From: Rhodococcus_F sp040656415
GTDB lineage: Bacteria > Actinomycetota > Actinomycetes > Mycobacteriales > Mycobacteriaceae
Length of the DNA stretch: 64,000 nt
Direction: 5' to 3'
Assembly (NCBI RefSeq): GCF_040656415.1
Contig: NZ_JBFAMC010000001.1
Span: forward strand, 558,001-622,000
Both the position numbers and the translations under genes were made by a program. Every line of letters starts with the position of its first letter. Within the stretch, counting starts at the first letter, position 1. The notes under the pieces were generated by a model. It made no database searches and was not told where the DNA came from. It was given only the letters and a program-made list of their open reading frames with translations. This document shows positions 43,054 to 51,211 of the stretch, piece after piece.

Positions 43054-44357
43054 TGGATATCCGAGAGAAGATCGAGACCGTGCTGACGCAGGCACGCGCG
43101 CGCACTGCCGGACTGACGGATTGCGTTGACGAGGGTGAACTCGTGGCACAGCATTCGCCGTTGATGAGTCCACTGGTGTGGGATCTGGCGCACGTCGGAA
43201 ACCAGGAAGAGCTGTGGCTCGTCCGTGACGTCGGAGGCTTGGAGCCGATTCGCCGGGACATCGACGAGTTGTACGACGCGTTCAAGCATGCGCGGAAAAC
43301 GCGGCCGTCGTTGCCGCTACTGAACCCGGATGAGGCCAGAGCCTATGTGGGTACGGTTCGTGACAAGACGTGGAACGTTCTCGACAGCTGCACTTTTCGT
43401 GGGCGTCCACTCGAGGAGAATGGATTTGCCTTCGGTATGATCGCTCAGCATGAGCAGCAGCACGCCGAAACGATGCTCGCCACCCACCAACTTCGCACCG
43501 GCGCAGCGGTGTTGAGTGCGGAGAATGCACCGCCGGTAGGGGTAGCCATCGCTGAAGACGAAGTGGTGATCCCCGCCGGCGGATTCGTAATGGGCACTTC
43601 GGATGATCCGTGGGCGCTCGACAACGAGCGCCCCGCACATTTCGTTCACCTTCCGGCGTTCGTGATCGACGCCGTTCCAGTCACCAACGGCCGGTACCTC
43701 GAATTCATCGACGACGGCGGCTATCAGCGACGAGAACTGTGGAGCGAACGAGGCTGGGCGCATCGGCTGGAGGCCGGGCTCGAGGCCCCACAGTTCTGGG
43801 AGGACGACGGGTGTGGAACCTGGTGGCGACGCAAATTCGGTGTCGTCGAGCCACTTCATTTCCACGAACCAGTCGTGCACGTCTGCTTCTTCGAGGCCGA
43901 GGCGTTCGCACGCTGGGACGGCAAACGGCTACCGACGGAAGCCGAGTGGGAGAAGGCGGCACGTTGGGATCCGTTTACCGGCAGGTCCCGCCGATACCCG
44001 TGGGGTGACGACGAACCTGACAGATCTCTCGCGAATCTAGGGCAACGGCACCTCGGTCCGGCTGTGGTCGGGGCGTATCCGTCGGGCGCGTCCCCCCTTG
44101 GTGTCCATCAACTGATCGGCGATGTCTGGGAGTGGACGTCGTCGTCCTTCGAACCCTATCCGGGTTTCACGGCGTTCCCGTATCGCGAGTACTCCGAGGT
44201 GTTCTATGGCGGCGACTATCGCGTGTTGCGTGGCGGTTCGTTCGGCACCGACCCGGTAGCGTGCCGTGGCACCTTCCGCAACTGGGACCATCCGATCCGC
44301 CGGCAGATCTTCTCAGGATTCCGCTGTGCCCGGGATCTGCCGGGGAGTGATCATTGA
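43053..44357 (+). CDS. egtB: Ergothioneine sulfoxide synthase EgtB
   Basis: A 434-residue non-heme iron enzyme: an N-terminal DinB_2 domain with SPLMSPLVWDLAHVGNQEE and HEQQHAETML (the H-x3-H-x-E iron site), and a C-terminal FGE-sulfatase fold with GGFVMGTSDDPWALDNERP, LPTEAEWEKAARW and GDVWEWTSS. It joins gamma-glutamylcysteine to hercynine using oxygen. ATG 43053 overlaps the egtA stop; GCGAGGAAAG serves as ribosome-binding site. Confidence 0.96.
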   Translation: MDIREKIETVLTQARARTAGLTDCVDEGELVAQHSPLMSPLVWDLAHVGNQEELWLVRDVGGLEPIRRDIDELYDAFKHARKTRPSLPLLNPDEARAYVGTVRDKTWNVLDSCTFRGRPLEENGFAFGMIAQHEQQHAETMLATHQLRTGAAVLSAENAPPVGVAIAEDEVVIPAGGFVMGTSDDPWALDNERPAHFVHLPAFVIDAVPVTNGRYLEFIDDGGYQRRELWSERGWAHRLEAGLEAPQFWEDDGCGTWWRRKFGVVEPLHFHEPVVHVCFFEAEAFARWDGKRLPTEAEWEKAARWDPFTGRSRRYPWGDDEPDRSLANLGQRHLGPAVVGAYPSGASPLGVHQLIGDVWEWTSSSFEPYPGFTAFPYREYSEVFYGGDYRVLRGGSFGTDPVACRGTFRNWDHPIRRQIFSGFRCARDLPGSDH

Positions 44358-44358
44358 G

Positions 44359-45105
44359 ATGTGCCGACACCTAGGCTATCTCGGACCGGAGCGGCCAGTG
44401 GGCGACCTCCTCGTTCGGGGTGAGAACTCGCTGTTGAATCAATCGTTTGCGCCGCGCGACATGCGAGGGGGCGGAACGATCAACGCCGACGGGTTCGGAG
44501 TGGGGTGGTGGGGAGACGAAGGATTCTCGCGCTACCGCAGCGATCAGCCACTCTGGTCCGATCCCGCCCTCCAAGAGACGTTTCGAAGTATTCGCTCAGG
44601 GGCCGTGGTCGCTGCCGCACGTTCGGCAACGGTGGGAATGCCGGTGCAGCGCACAGCATGTGCACCATTCTCGGACGAAGTATGGGCGTTCAGTCACAAC
44701 GGGGTCGTGGGCGGATGGCCGGACTCCCTCGCGGAACTGGCCGCTGACCTGTCGACCGCTGACTTGTTGCAACTCGAGGCGCCAACTGATTCGGCGGCGT
44801 TGTGGCTACTGCTCCGACACCTGCTGCAGGAGTATGAACCGGAGAAGGCGCTGGTCAGACTTGTCGATTCCGTGACCGCCGTAGCCCCGCAGTCGCGATT
44901 GAACCTGCTGTTGGGCAACGGGCAGGAGTTATGGGCTACCACCTGGTACCACTCGCTGTCGGTGCTCGTCGACGACGAACGAGCGATCGTGGTATCCGAG
45001 CCTTACGACGACGACCCTGAGTGGCAATCGATCCCGGATCGGCACCTGGTGAGTGCGCGCCCGGGTCACCTGATAATCGCGCCACTAGAGATGGGAGCGA
45101 ATTGA
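44359..45105 (+). CDS. egtC: Gamma-glutamyl-hercynylcysteine sulfoxide hydrolase EgtC
   Basis: A 248-residue class II glutamine-amidotransferase-like hydrolase. After Met removal the N-terminal nucleophile is Cys2 (MCRHLGYLG), which fixes ATG 44359; the frame remains open upstream only as a shadow of egtB. Other blocks are NADGFGVGWWG and FSHNGVVGGW. It removes the glutamyl group from the EgtB product. It starts one nucleotide after the egtB stop. Confidence 0.95.
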   Translation: MCRHLGYLGPERPVGDLLVRGENSLLNQSFAPRDMRGGGTINADGFGVGWWGDEGFSRYRSDQPLWSDPALQETFRSIRSGAVVAAARSATVGMPVQRTACAPFSDEVWAFSHNGVVGGWPDSLAELAADLSTADLLQLEAPTDSAALWLLLRHLLQEYEPEKALVRLVDSVTAVAPQSRLNLLLGNGQELWATTWYHSLSVLVDDERAIVVSEPYDDDPEWQSIPDRHLVSARPGHLIIAPLEMGAN

Positions 45106-45170
45106 GGGTTCCCGCTCAGCAGTGGGTCCACCCCGAACGAAGCCGAAACCTGTACAAATCCATTTCCATC

Positions 45171-45203
45171 ATGGAACAACCGCAATCAGGAGTACCGACA
45201 TGA
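45171..45203 (+). CDS. Possible 10-residue micro-ORF upstream of egtD
   Basis: ATG 45171 opens MEQPQSGVPT and stops at TGA 45201-45203, overlapping the next small ORF as ATGA. It has no clear ribosome-binding site. It may be chance; the overlap is the only support. Confidence 0.25.
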   Translation: MEQPQSGVPT

Positions 45204-45274
45204 ATCTTCGGCGTACAAACGATGCGGGCGCAGTTGGCTTGCGCCAAGGACACAAGGATTGGATGTTTCGATGA
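45200..45274 (+). CDS. 24-residue small ORF translationally linked to egtD
   Basis: ATG 45200 has AGGAG seven nucleotides upstream (45188-45192) and encodes 24 residues (MNLRRTNDAG...KDWMFR), rich in Arg and polar residues. Its TGA (45272-45274) overlaps the egtD ATG as ATGA. egtD itself has only a weak ribosome-binding site, so this ORF may deliver ribosomes to egtD. No run of regulatory codons typical of attenuators is seen. The 94 nt between egtC and this ORF hold no other gene apart from the micro-ORF. Confidence 0.55.
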   Translation: MNLRRTNDAGAVGLRQGHKDWMFR

Positions 45275-46245
45275 CCGCCACGCCGACGCTCGAAGTGCAT
45301 CTGCAACCGGAACAGTTGAGGGAGGCGCTCCGGAAGGACGCTACCATCGGACTGACCTCGAATCCGAAGTGGCTGCCTCCCAAGTGGTTCTACGATGCCC
45401 GAGGGAGCGAGCTGTACGAGGTGATCACGACGTTGCCGGAGTACTACCAGACCCGCACCGAACGTGCACTGCTCGTCGCGCATGCGGCGGAGATCGTGGC
45501 ACTTGCGTCGCCGGAGATCCTCGTCGAACTCGGGTCGGGGTCGTCGGAGAAGACCCGGATACTCCTCGACGCCGCAAGACAGCATGGCACCCTGCATACG
45601 TATGTACCGCAAGATGTCTCGGTTTCGGCGCTCGAGGGTGCAGCGGAACAGATCGGATCCGAGTTTCCAAACCTCACTGTCCACGGTGTGGTCAGTGACT
45701 TCACCGATTCGTTGCACCACCTTCCCGGTGGCGGCCGTCGCACGATCGCTTTTCTCGGCGGCACGCTGGGGAATTTCGAGCCCGCCGAGAGGGCCGAGTT
45801 CTTGGCAGGCATCGCGGACGTCCTCGGCGCCGGAGAAAACCTCCTCTTGGGAGTTCAGCTTGTCGTCGACCCCTCCATCCTGATTCCGGCGTACGACGAT
45901 GCGGCCGGCGTCACCGCACAGTTCAACCTCAATGTGCTTCAGGTACTCAACACGCAACTCGGTGCAAACTTCTCACTCGATGCCTTCCGCCATGTTGCAT
46001 TGTGGGACGCCGAGAACGCCTGGATCGAGATGCGACTCGAAGCCACGAAGTCGATGACGGTTCGTGTGGATGCACTCGACTTCGAGGTCGACTTTGCGGA
46101 AGGAGAACAGATGCGCACGGAGATCTCGGCGAAGTTCACACCCGACGGGATACAGGCAGAGTTGGCGGCGTCCGGGTTCACCGTGCAGCGCGCCTGGATG
46201 GATCCGGACGACCGCTACGCGCTGTTGGTCGTCACCCGGAACTGA
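45271..46245 (+). CDS. egtD: L-histidine N-alpha-methyltransferase EgtD
   Basis: The 324-residue enzyme trimethylates histidine to hercynine using SAM, the first committed ergothioneine step. Family blocks: WFYDARGSELYEVITTLPEYYQTRTE, LVELGSGSSEKTR (SAM site), FLGGTLGNF, and MRTEISAKF with the Glu and Ser that hold histidine. ATG 45271 matches the known length; a TTG at 45259 is less likely. Although it acts first in the pathway, it is last in the operon and is preceded by a coupled small ORF. Confidence 0.95.
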   Translation: MTATPTLEVHLQPEQLREALRKDATIGLTSNPKWLPPKWFYDARGSELYEVITTLPEYYQTRTERALLVAHAAEIVALASPEILVELGSGSSEKTRILLDAARQHGTLHTYVPQDVSVSALEGAAEQIGSEFPNLTVHGVVSDFTDSLHHLPGGGRRTIAFLGGTLGNFEPAERAEFLAGIADVLGAGENLLLGVQLVVDPSILIPAYDDAAGVTAQFNLNVLQVLNTQLGANFSLDAFRHVALWDAENAWIEMRLEATKSMTVRVDALDFEVDFAEGEQMRTEISAKFTPDGIQAELAASGFTVQRAWMDPDDRYALLVVTRN

Positions 46246-46317
46246 GGAAAAGAGCGACAGCGGGCCTACGCGCACATATAGTAGCCGGCGTATCGAAACC
46301 GACTCGAAGGAATGTCC

Positions 46318-47511
46318 GTGCGCCGTACGAACTTTGCCGCCCTTGCTCTCGTGGCCACTGTGGTGATCAGCATTCCCGCCACACATGCTTCAGCTCAGTC
46401 GCTGTCGTTGCCGCTCGACACGGGCAGCCTCGGTTCTGCAGGGGGGATGGCGGACGTGCCCATCGAGGACACTCTGCCCGAGTTGGTCGTGACGCCGATC
46501 CTCCAGGGCCTCGACCGCCCCTGGGATGCGGTCCAGGCTCCGGATGGCGCGATACTCACCGGCGAGCGATCCGGCGGTTTCTTCGTCCGCCGTGCGGACG
46601 GGTCGACGGGGCCGGTGGCCGCTGACCTCACCGATCTTTACGCAGAGTCGGAGACCGGGCTCATGGGTATCGCGCTCGCGGCCGACTTCGAACAGTCCCG
46701 CACGCTGTACACCTGTCAGGGATTCCAGGGTGGCGGGGTTACCGACATCCGCATCCAGTCGTGGACCGCTGACATCGGTTGGACCACGCTCACTCGCGGT
46801 CCGGTGGTGCTGGACGGCATCCCGACCATCGGGGGTAGGCACGGCGGATGCCGGATTCTCACTGCCGCGGATGGCACACTGTTCATCGGTACCGGCGACG
46901 CCGCGCAGCCGACGGTGCCGCAGGATCCCAACTCGTTGGGCGGCAAGACACTCCACATCAACACTGACGGAACGCCCGCAGCCGGAAACCCGAATCCGGA
47001 CAGCCCCGTCTACTCCCTCGGCCATCGGAATGTGCAGGGCCTCGCTCAGCAGCCGGGGACAGGCCGCATCTACTCTGTCGAACACGGCACCACGTGGGAC
47101 GACGAGGTGAACCTGCTCGAGGCGGGCGGTAACTACGGCTACAAGCCCGACCTCATCCCCGGAATCTACGACGAACGCGTGCCCATGACCAGTCAGATCC
47201 TTGTGCCTGGTGCTATTCCGGCAACGTGGAGATCAGGCAACTCGACGTTGGCCACCAGCGGTGGAGCCTTCGTGACCGGATCTGGATGGGGTTCCTGGAA
47301 CGGCGCGTTGGTGATGGCCGCACTCAAGACGAAACAACTCGTCTTCCTGCGCCTCGCGGACGACGGGCAGTCGGCGACGGCCCAGACTTTCGGCCTGCAG
47401 GATCAGTACGGGCGCTTGCGCTCGGTGACGCCGTTGTCGGACGGTTCGCTGCTGGTCACCACAGATAGCAGTGGCACCGGCCAGGTGCTTCGCGTTACAC
47501 CGCAAGGCTGA
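46318..47511 (+). CDS. Secreted PQQ-dependent sugar dehydrogenase-like beta-propeller
   Basis: The 397-residue protein has an N-terminal Sec signal (hydrophobic LALVATVVISIPATHASAQS) and a six-bladed soluble glucose dehydrogenase fold: LDRPWDAVQAPDGAILTGERSG, TGLMGIALAADF, GGRHGGCRILTAADGTLFIGTGD, SLGGKTLHINTDG, YSLGHRNVQGLA, and VEHGTTWDDEVNLLEAGGNYGY. The His and Asp/Trp blocks resemble PQQ-binding positions. PQQ synthesis genes are absent here. GTG 46318 has AAGGA six nucleotides upstream; ATG 46312 would abut it. Confidence 0.87.
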   Translation: MRRTNFAALALVATVVISIPATHASAQSLSLPLDTGSLGSAGGMADVPIEDTLPELVVTPILQGLDRPWDAVQAPDGAILTGERSGGFFVRRADGSTGPVAADLTDLYAESETGLMGIALAADFEQSRTLYTCQGFQGGGVTDIRIQSWTADIGWTTLTRGPVVLDGIPTIGGRHGGCRILTAADGTLFIGTGDAAQPTVPQDPNSLGGKTLHINTDGTPAAGNPNPDSPVYSLGHRNVQGLAQQPGTGRIYSVEHGTTWDDEVNLLEAGGNYGYKPDLIPGIYDERVPMTSQILVPGAIPATWRSGNSTLATSGGAFVTGSGWGSWNGALVMAALKTKQLVFLRLADDGQSATAQTFGLQDQYGRLRSVTPLSDGSLLVTTDSSGTGQVLRVTPQG

Positions 47512-47531
47512 ATGTCGATTGGAAGGGGCGG

Positions 47532-48395
47532 TCAGAACCAGGCGAGTGTGCGGCACGGTCCGCCGGATCCGCCGGCATGAGTCGGCGCGCCCACCATCAC
47601 CGTCGCGCCCGACGGTGGAAGGTGTGCCAGGTTCGCGAGAATCTCGACCGCGTACTTCCCTGCTCCGAGGGCCGCGAGGTGGGCGCCGTAATTGGTGCTC
47701 CGCCCCGCGTCGATACTCGAGGTGTCCGTACCCAGACCGACTATGTCGCGCTCGCGTACCAGGAAGTCGACGGCGTCGGGATCGAAGCCCGGGGTGTGCT
47801 GGACACCGGCACGGTCCTGATTCGCGAAAGCACCCGGCAGTGCCACTCGTGTGTCCCACCCCGAGTACAGGGCGACCAGGCAGCGGTCTGGGAGGTGCCC
47901 GTGATCGGACTCCCAGTCGAGGATGTCCTGCCGCGTGAGCACGGTGTCGGGGTCATCCTGCGCACGGACGGAGATGTCGACCACGGCCACCGGCGCGATC
48001 AGGTCGGACGGCGGAATCTGTTCGACGGTGATGCCGTCGGGGCTCGCGTGAGCCGGAGCATCGACGTGGGTCCCCGTGTGCTCGTCGAGTCGTAATTCGT
48101 TCTTGTAGAAGACACTCGTGGGGGCGAGATCCAGTGATCCGAGCGAACTGCTCCCCGTCCCGATCTGCGCGATCGGGCGCATCTCGAACTGGCGTGCGCC
48201 CGGCCACACCGGGAAGTCGGGCGTAATTACGTGGGTGAGATCGACGATAGAACCACCGGGTCCCGGAGCTGCATTCGCTGTCTGCGCAGTCGCGGGAGCG
48301 GCCACCGCCGCGACTGCCACAGCCCCCATCCCCTTGAACACCGACCTCCGGCTGATGCGCCCATACACCTGATCCATCAGACGCGGCGAACACAT
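47532..48395 (-). CDS. Exported cyclase-family (kynurenine formamidase-like) metal hydrolase
   Basis: The 287-residue protein begins with a twin-arginine signal (SRRSVFKGMGAVAVAAVAAPATAQT), so it is probably exported folded. The mature part has the cyclase signature HTGTHVDAPAH (H-x-G-T-H-x-D-x-P-x-H), which binds metal in kynurenine formamidase and isatin hydrolase relatives. The substrate is unknown. GAAGGGG precedes the ATG. It follows the TetR gene by 30 nt and may belong to the P450-TetR transcript. Confidence 0.87.
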   Translation of the reverse strand: MCSPRLMDQVYGRISRRSVFKGMGAVAVAAVAAPATAQTANAAPGPGGSIVDLTHVITPDFPVWPGARQFEMRPIAQIGTGSSSLGSLDLAPTSVFYKNELRLDEHTGTHVDAPAHASPDGITVEQIPPSDLIAPVAVVDISVRAQDDPDTVLTRQDILDWESDHGHLPDRCLVALYSGWDTRVALPGAFANQDRAGVQHTPGFDPDAVDFLVRERDIVGLGTDTSSIDAGRSTNYGAHLAALGAGKYAVEILANLAHLPPSGATVMVGAPTHAGGSGGPCRTLAWF

Positions 48396-48425
48396 TTGGG
48401 CCCCTTCGAGATCGGCGACAACGCG

Positions 48426-48998
48426 TCAGTCACGGGCGGGCGCGACGAGAACTGGCGCGACGAACTGCTCGAGAATAGTGCGCTCGTCGTCGGCGTCGGT
48501 TCCAGGGACGGTGAGGAGCGAGACGATGATCCGCACGAGCCAGCGAGCCTTGCGGGAGGTCTGCTCGTCTTTGACACCGGCATGGCCGAGGAATGCAGCG
48601 CCGAGGGATTCGATTACATCGGACGAGTTCGCGATCTGGCCGGCGAGTCCGGAGTCGCCGAGCTGGAACCACGCTGCCAGGGTCGGATCCTCGCGGACGA
48701 GCCGGATCGCCGCCAGCATCGCGTTCACGATCACGTCCCCGGCATCGCCCGACCTCGACACCTCCGCCGCGATCAGCGCCCCGATCCGCCGAGCCTCGCG
48801 GTGGACGAACGCGAGCTGTAGCGCCTGGCGGCTGTCGAAGTACCGGTAGAGCGTGGCTCTCGAGCATCCCGCAGAACGGGCGACATCGGCCATACCGACG
48901 GCCGTGATGCCCTTTTCGACGAACAGCGCAGCGGCGACGTCGAGAATGCGTTCACTCGCGTGTCGGGGGCGCTCTTCGCGCATCCAGTCCGGGGTCAT
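48426..48998 (-). CDS. TetR-family regulator in the P450 operon
   Basis: A 190-residue TetR protein with an N-terminal HTH (ERILDVAAALFVEKGITAVGMADVARSAGCSRATLYRYF) and a variable ligand-binding part. ATG 48998 overlaps the P450 TGA as ATGA, so both are translated from one mRNA. The 20-bp palindrome in front of the P450 gene is its likely operator, giving autoregulation; this is inference. Confidence 0.9.
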   Translation of the reverse strand: MTPDWMREERPRHASERILDVAAALFVEKGITAVGMADVARSAGCSRATLYRYFDSRQALQLAFVHREARRIGALIAAEVSRSGDAGDVIVNAMLAAIRLVREDPTLAAWFQLGDSGLAGQIANSSDVIESLGAAFLGHAGVKDEQTSRKARWLVRIIVSLLTVPGTDADDERTILEQFVAPVLVAPARD

Positions 48999-50215
48999 GA
49001 GCCACTCGCTCGGAACGGGACACTCGTGGGTCGACGCACGTAGTTGCCGTCTGCGTAGACGACAGCGTCGATGTCCACGGTGAAGTCAGGGCAGCGGGCG
49101 AGTAACTCCTCCAAGGCGACCCGGGCCTGCATTCGGGCAGCCGCCGCGCCGAGGCAGTGGTGGGCGCCGTGGCTGAACGTGAGAATCTGCTTTGGGCGGC
49201 GAAGGACGTTCAACTCCTCAGAGTCGGGACCGTACTGGCGCGGGTCGCGGTTGGCGGAGCCGTACAGCAGCAACGTCTTCCGGCCTTTGGGGACAGTGAC
49301 ACCCTCGATCTCGACGTCACGCGTGGTGGTGCGGGCCAGTCCCTGAACCGGCGACGTCAGGCGCAGCAATTCTTCGACAGCGTCACCGATGAACTCGGGT
49401 TGGTCGATCAACGTTTGCCGTTGGTCGCGGTGCTGGGTGAGTAGCTGCACGGAACCGCCCAACATTCCGGTAGTGGTGTCGTTGCCGCCCGTCACCATCG
49501 TGAACGCGAAACCGAGGATGGAGAGCAGACCGCTGATGTCACCGTCAGCGCCCATTCCGCTGGCGACCAGGTGCGAGATCGTGTCATCTTCCTGGTCGGT
49601 GCGGCGCCGCTCGATCAGGGTGGTGAAATACGCCATCATCTCGGCGGCCGCGTCGCCGGCCTCCAGGGTGTTTCCCTTCGCGTTGGCCGCGACGATAGCC
49701 TCGGTCCACACGTCGAATCGGCCTCGATCTTCTTCGGGAACACCGAGATAGTGCGCGACGACCATGCTTGGGAGCGGCTTGAACAGGGTCTTCACCACAT
49801 CACCTTCGCCGGCCTCGCGGAGTTGTTCGAGTCGCTCCACCACGAATGCCCGTACCGCTGGTTCCACGGCCGTGACCTGCCGTGGTGTGAACCCCTTCGA
49901 TACCAGACGCCGGAACTCGGTGTGGGTCGGTGGGTCCAGCATCACCAGCGGGGGATTGTCTTGAAGGCCGATCTTTTCCAACTCACCGTATGTAGTGGTG
50001 AGTCCGTCCGCGGAGGAGAACGTCTCGCAATCACGGGCCGCCGCATAGACGTCCTCGTACCGGGACAGTACGAAGTAGTCGTTCTCCGGTTGTCGTTCGG
50101 GTATCACATGATGGACCGGATCGTGATCGCGGAGGTCGGCGTACATCTGCCACGGGGCGCGCCACGATTCTCCAGACCTGGGTACGAATGAGACGTTCGA
50201 CACATGCGCAGTCAT
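48995..50215 (-). CDS. Cytochrome P450
   Basis: A 406-residue soluble bacterial P450: the I-helix motif GGNDTTTGM, E-x-x-R in EELLRL, and the heme loop FSHGAHHCLGAAAAR with the cysteine ligand. Substrate recognition sites give no safe assignment; similar actinobacterial P450s oxidise terpenes or steroids. ATG 50215 is chosen over GTG 50233 because CAGTAT stands six nucleotides before it and TTGACA 17 nt before that, implying a leaderless transcript. No ferredoxin gene is adjacent. Confidence 0.92.
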   Translation of the reverse strand: MTAHVSNVSFVPRSGESWRAPWQMYADLRDHDPVHHVIPERQPENDYFVLSRYEDVYAAARDCETFSSADGLTTTYGELEKIGLQDNPPLVMLDPPTHTEFRRLVSKGFTPRQVTAVEPAVRAFVVERLEQLREAGEGDVVKTLFKPLPSMVVAHYLGVPEEDRGRFDVWTEAIVAANAKGNTLEAGDAAAEMMAYFTTLIERRRTDQEDDTISHLVASGMGADGDISGLLSILGFAFTMVTGGNDTTTGMLGGSVQLLTQHRDQRQTLIDQPEFIGDAVEELLRLTSPVQGLARTTTRDVEIEGVTVPKGRKTLLLYGSANRDPRQYGPDSEELNVLRRPKQILTFSHGAHHCLGAAAARMQARVALEELLARCPDFTVDIDAVVYADGNYVRRPTSVPFRASGS

Positions 50216-50220
50216 GTACT

Positions 50221-50250
50221 GATACTGAGACACATTGACTGATGTGTCAA
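50221..50250 (-). promoter_or_regulatory. P450 promoter with overlapping palindromic operator
   Basis: On the minus strand TTGACA (50250-50245), a 17-nt spacer and CAGTAT (50227-50222) form a promoter six nucleotides before ATG 50215. GACACATTGACTGATGTGTC (50229-50248), a palindrome with perfect 7-bp arms, fills the spacer and covers part of the -35. Confidence 0.6.
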
Positions 50251-50325
50251 TGGCAATCGAACGTGAGACTGAAACGGATCTACCGCACGAAGCTCGTCGG
50301 CACGACCCGGTGACCGGTATCTGGC

Positions 50326-51069
50326 CTACCCTGAGGCTGCGATTCTGGCCTTTTCGAGTGCTGCGAGGGTGCGAAGGACCGTGGCGCGCTGCTTTTCGAG
50401 GTCGCTGACACGGGCGCGGGCGGCCAGGCCTGCAGGCTCACCGATCAAGGTCATCTGCTCGTCGATTGCCGAGAGTTGATCGAGCAGGCCGGTTACCCGA
50501 GTTTCGAGTGCAGAGACATCGACGGCGTCGGTGGTTTTGGATGCCGCCGGACGAGACGCCGGCTTGCGGGACGCCGGCTTGCGGGACGCCGGCTTGCGCG
50601 TCGCCGGCTTGTGGGAAACCGGCTTGCGAGCCACGCTCGGGCCGTCGGGTGCAGACGTGGAAGGAGTTCCGGAAGGCGTGGTGCTGGGCTCGGGTACCAC
50701 GGTGGCGACACGTGGACGGAGGGCCTCGCGGACCTCTGCCGGGTCGGGGAGTTCCGCCAGTTTCATCTCGTTGAGTTCGCGGCGCGCGTTGCGGGCATTG
50801 ACTCGATGCTCGAGCTCTTCCTCGTCGTCCGACTGTAGCGTGCCGCCGAGTGGTCGCAGGCCGTACATTCCGACGAAGTGACGGGCTGCGTCGATCACCG
50901 ATTCCTTCTCACGGCAAGTGCCGCAACGTGGCTCACGCCGAAACATCTCGACGGCGCTGTCGTCTCCGCACCACACGCACGACCCTGGCGACCAACGCCG
51001 GTCCTTTCGAATTTCAGTGATATCGGTAGGGCCGGAGAGAGTCTGCGCGTCGATCACGACGGAACACAT
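50326..51069 (-). CDS. Zinc-ribbon protein with KPASR repeats, unknown function
   Basis: The 247-residue protein has three parts: a probable zinc ribbon (C31-x2-C34 and C49-x2-C52), a middle region with five tandem 5-residue units of the KPASR/KPATR type (about residues 147-171), and a C-terminal coiled-coil helix (ETRVTGLLDQLSAIDEQMTLI). The Lys/Pro/Ala/Ser repeats resemble histone-H1-like tails, suggesting nucleic-acid contact; I recognise no named family. ATG 51069 is chosen; TTG 51090 is possible. Confidence 0.65.
   Translation of the reverse strand: MCSVVIDAQTLSGPTDITEIRKDRRWSPGSCVWCGDDSAVEMFRREPRCGTCREKESVIDAARHFVGMYGLRPLGGTLQSDDEEELEHRVNARNARRELNEMKLAELPDPAEVREALRPRVATVVPEPSTTPSGTPSTSAPDGPSVARKPVSHKPATRKPASRKPASRKPASRPAASKTTDAVDVSALETRVTGLLDQLSAIDEQMTLIGEPAGLAARARVSDLEKQRATVLRTLAALEKARIAASG
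50555..50629 (+). repeat. Five 15-bp tandem repeats within a coding region
   Basis: Units of the form GACGCCGGCTTGCGG run five times (50555-50629), the first two identical and the last ones diverged. They encode the KPASR-type pentapeptides of the zinc-ribbon protein and could vary in copy number. Confidence 0.85.
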
Positions 51070-51211
51070 TAGGTCAACTCGAGCTGACAAGTTGCATCGC
51101 TGTGAGTACGACCTGCGATTCTGTCGGCGAGCGTGACCAAGATCATGTTTTCGCGTTCGTCAAGCATGACGGAAATGTCGTGTGCCGCACTACTTTTCCC
51201 GACCGGTAGGT

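Noticed and set aside
50555..50629. CRISPR-like regular repeat
   Set aside because: The 15-bp units are contiguous without spacers and encode an in-frame pentapeptide repeat. No CRISPR array or cas gene is seen.
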